A DNA stretch of 64,000 nucleotides from RHKX01 sp963823275. Lineage in GTDB: Bacteria; Actinomycetota; Thermoleophilia; Solirubrobacterales; 70-9. The stretch lies in the NCBI GenBank assembly GCA_963823275.1, contig CAWGKW010000002.1, positions 1,240,001-1,304,000 on the forward strand. The letters run 5' to 3'. Each line of letters opens with the position of its first letter. Position 1 is the first letter of the stretch. Positions 62,609 to 64,000 of the stretch are shown in pieces. Made by a program: the position numbers and the translations under genes. Under the pieces are notes generated by a model. That model worked only from the letters and a program-made list of their open reading frames with translations, made no database searches and was not told the DNA's origin.

Positions 62609-63139
62609 ATGGCCGCGACCGTGATGATCGATTCGACCCGACCCGCGAAGATCCGTCACCCGGTGGCGGTTCCCGTCCTGATGCTGATCACCCTGGGTAT
62701 CTACGCGTTCTACTGGTGGTACCAGGTGAACCGCGAGATGGTGGACCTCGGCAGGGCGCGGAACGCCGAGGGTCTCGGCGACAGTGCGGGCATGTCGCTC
62801 GCCGCCTGGTTTCCGGGATTCCTGCTCATCTTCCCGCCGATCTTCTCGCTCTACAACGGCAACGGCCGGCTGCAGCGGGCCCAGGAGGTCGTGCTCGGGG
62901 AGCGCACCGAGAGCGGCTGGGTCGTGCTCGGACTGATCGCGGGAGGTTTTCTGATCCCGTTCCTCGGCCTGGCCGCGTACGGCTACATGCAGTCCGAGCT
63001 GAACAAGGTGTGGGAGAGCATGGAAACAGCCGCTCCCCCACCCGGGCTCCAGGCGGGTGCCTCGCCACCGGAGTTCGGTCAGGCCGAGACCGTGACCGAG
63101 ACCGTGACACCGCCGCCGGCCGCGCCGCCGGCGAGCTGA
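62609..63139 (+). CDS. DUF4234 membrane protein
   Basis: The 176-aa protein has the DUF4234 signature near its N-terminus: HPVAVPVLMLITLGIYAFYWWYQVNREMVDL. Further helices follow (FPGFLLIFPPIFSLY, WVVLGLIAGGFLIPFLGLAAYGYMQ), with QSELNKVWE at the end, then a Pro/Ala-rich tail. Function is unknown. The cupin gene starts three bases after its stop, so they are co-transcribed. Confidence 0.85.
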   Translation: MAATVMIDSTRPAKIRHPVAVPVLMLITLGIYAFYWWYQVNREMVDLGRARNAEGLGDSAGMSLAAWFPGFLLIFPPIFSLYNGNGRLQRAQEVVLGERTESGWVVLGLIAGGFLIPFLGLAAYGYMQSELNKVWESMETAAPPPGLQAGASPPEFGQAETVTETVTPPPAAPPAS

Positions 63140-63142
63140 GCC

Positions 63143-63544
63143 ATGGGCGACGGCAGTTCGGTGACCAGCGGCGACGGTTGGACCGTCGCCTCGCTCGACG
63201 ACCTCGGCGAGGGCTACGGGTTCCGCAAGATCCGCAAGGAGCTGGGAGTCGAGGCATTCGGCGTCAACGCGATCGTGATGCCGCCCGGCTACGAGACCGG
63301 GATTCATTTTCACGACACCCAGGAGGAGCTCTACTTCGTCCACGCCGGGGAGATCGAGATCACCTTCGGCGACGGCAGCTCCCACCGGCTCGGACCGGGC
63401 GGGATGGCACGCGTTGACGCACCCGTACACCGCAGCGTCAAGAACGTCGGCGAGGGTGACGCCGTCTACATCTGCGCCGGCGGCAAGGGCGGATACGTCG
63501 GCCGCGACGGCCGCAGGCCGGGCGACGACGAGGCCGCGGACTGA
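63143..63544 (+). CDS. Single-domain cupin protein
   Basis: The 133-aa protein has both cupin motifs: MPPGYETGIHFHDTQEELYFVHAGEIEI (motif 1 with the metal His and Glu residues) and VDAPVHRSVKNVGEGDAVYI (motif 2 with His). The metal site appears complete. Reaction is unknown; such cupins bind sugars or small metabolites. The stop codon lies in the first bases of the repeat element that follows. Confidence 0.85.
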   Translation: MGDGSSVTSGDGWTVASLDDLGEGYGFRKIRKELGVEAFGVNAIVMPPGYETGIHFHDTQEELYFVHAGEIEITFGDGSSHRLGPGGMARVDAPVHRSVKNVGEGDAVYICAGGKGGYVGRDGRRPGDDEAAD

Positions 63545-63841
63545 CGCCCTTGCCGAGCGGCAACACCGCGCCGCCCGAGCAGAGCGGACGCGAAGCGGAG
63601 CATCTGCTCGGAGTCATCCAACGACCTGACGCCCCTGCCGAGCGACGTTTCAGTTCAGTGGTCGATTACCACTGACATCCAACGGAAATCCGCCAACGAA
63701 CTGCACACCGCGCCGCCCGGCCAAAGCGGACGCGCAGCGGAGCCCCCACCCACCCACCAACACCTGACGCCCTTGCCGAGCGGCAACACCGCGCCGGCCG
63801 AGCAGAGCGGACGCGCAGCGGAGCATCTGCTCGGAGTTATC
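63541..63841. repeat. Tandem array of the palindromic intergenic repeat (three copies)
   Basis: Full copies are at 63541-63619 and 63763-63841. The middle copy (63625-63743) is split by about 55 bases that hold a perfect 8-bp hairpin (TCAGTGGT/ACCACTGA, 63655-63675). The full copies carry CCGAGCAGA and TCTGCTCGG arms as in the copies at 1.5 kb, apart from CCGCCCGAG/CCGGCCGAG differences. The array lies exactly between the stops of two convergent genes. Confidence 0.9.
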
Positions 63842-64000
63842 TAAAACAACTCGTAGCTCTGAATCGACAGGGAGAAGCCGCGGCCGGTCTCGATGTCTCG
63901 ACAGGACATCCCCGCTTCCGCACTCTCGCAGCGAAGCAGGCCGGCGGCTATCGACTGGCCGTAGGGCAATGGATCACCGCCGCCGAGCGCGGTGTCTCCC
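63841..64000 (-). CDS. C-terminal part of a secreted DUF6636-like protein (runs off the window)
   Basis: The visible 52 C-terminal codons read GDTALGGGDPLPYGQ, then SIAAGLLRCESAEAGMSCRD and IETGRGFSLSIQSYELF, then TAG. The spacing RCES-x4-GMSCRDIETGRGFSLS-x4-YELF is the pattern of small secreted or lipoprotein-type actinobacterial proteins with two conserved Cys, often annotated DUF6636. The N-terminus lies outside. The last codon touches the repeat array. Confidence 0.7.
   Translation of the reverse strand, partial: GDTALGGGDPLPYGQSIAAGLLRCESAEAGMSCRDIETGRGFSLSIQSYELF

Noticed and set aside
63541..63841. CRISPR array from the regularly repeated units.
   Set aside because: Units are 55-80 bp, directly joined or irregularly spaced, without uniform spacers and without cas genes.

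Overview
The window is high-GC DNA, about 64 kb, coding densely on both strands but mostly on the minus strand. The gene set points to Actinomycetota: sepF with its ylmD/E/F/G-type neighbours, pgeF, an imuB/dnaE2 mutasome, and a MurA with Asp in place of the catalytic Cys. The short HisG with a separate HisZ, the tRNA-free 16S-23S spacer and the general style suggest a deep lineage such as Thermoleophilia/Solirubrobacterales rather than Streptomyces or Mycobacterium. That placement is inference; no database search was possible.

Layout. 1-7.1 kb (minus): start of nusA, rimP behind a promoter and attenuator-like terminator, dtd, a TPR protein, cdsA (frameshifted), a PadR regulator, then uppS, frr, pyrH, tsf and rpsB. 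7.3-12.9 kb (minus): rluD, lspA, yggT, proC, sepF, yggS, pgeF and a CCA-adding-enzyme relative, the cell division and envelope cluster. 12.9-14.3 kb: a membrane-anchored PQQ-like beta-propeller. 14.5-23.1 kb (minus): a murA-hisZGDB-(glycosidase)-hisH-hisA-(95-aa protein)-hisF run. 23.1-33.7 kb: HD hydrolase, alpha/beta hydrolase, lipoprotein, the LexA-box-controlled imuB-DUF6504-dnaE2 cassette with a small possible SOS gene after it, M28 peptidase, MFS exporter and a small anchored protein. 33.7-39.1 kb: a complete rrn operon on the minus strand (16S-23S-5S) with promoter and processing stems. 39.1-43 kb: tyrS and a class A PBP. 43-56.7 kb: mpg, argH, a DegT-type aminotransferase, cimA, ilvE, leuB, a lipoprotein, a methyltransferase, leuD, leuC, an XRE-cupin regulator, an SDR, leuA and a leucine leader peptide, mostly branched-chain amino acid synthesis. 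56.7-64 kb: AI-2E-type transporter, HIHH membrane protein, quinone-type oxidoreductase, serA with a class V aminotransferase, DUF4234 protein, cupin, and the end of a secreted protein.

How it works together. The leucine genes are spread over several units, each with its own apparent control. leuA has a leader peptide with five consecutive Leu codons whose RNA is complementary to the leuA ribosome binding site. leuC-leuD-methyltransferase follow an XRE-cupin regulator. cimA follows a set of hairpins. The SOS cassette is three overlapping genes behind a near-perfect LexA palindrome.

Caution on sequence quality. At least seven otherwise well conserved genes (cdsA, the gene at 33.1 kb, mpg, degT, leuB, the methyltransferase, leuC) are interrupted by single-base indels, some in G/C homopolymers. 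This looks like consensus error rather than gene decay. Two repeat families are also present: a 55-80 bp palindromic intergenic element at both ends of the window, and a hairpin element with a GTGGGTCG/CGACCCAC stem.
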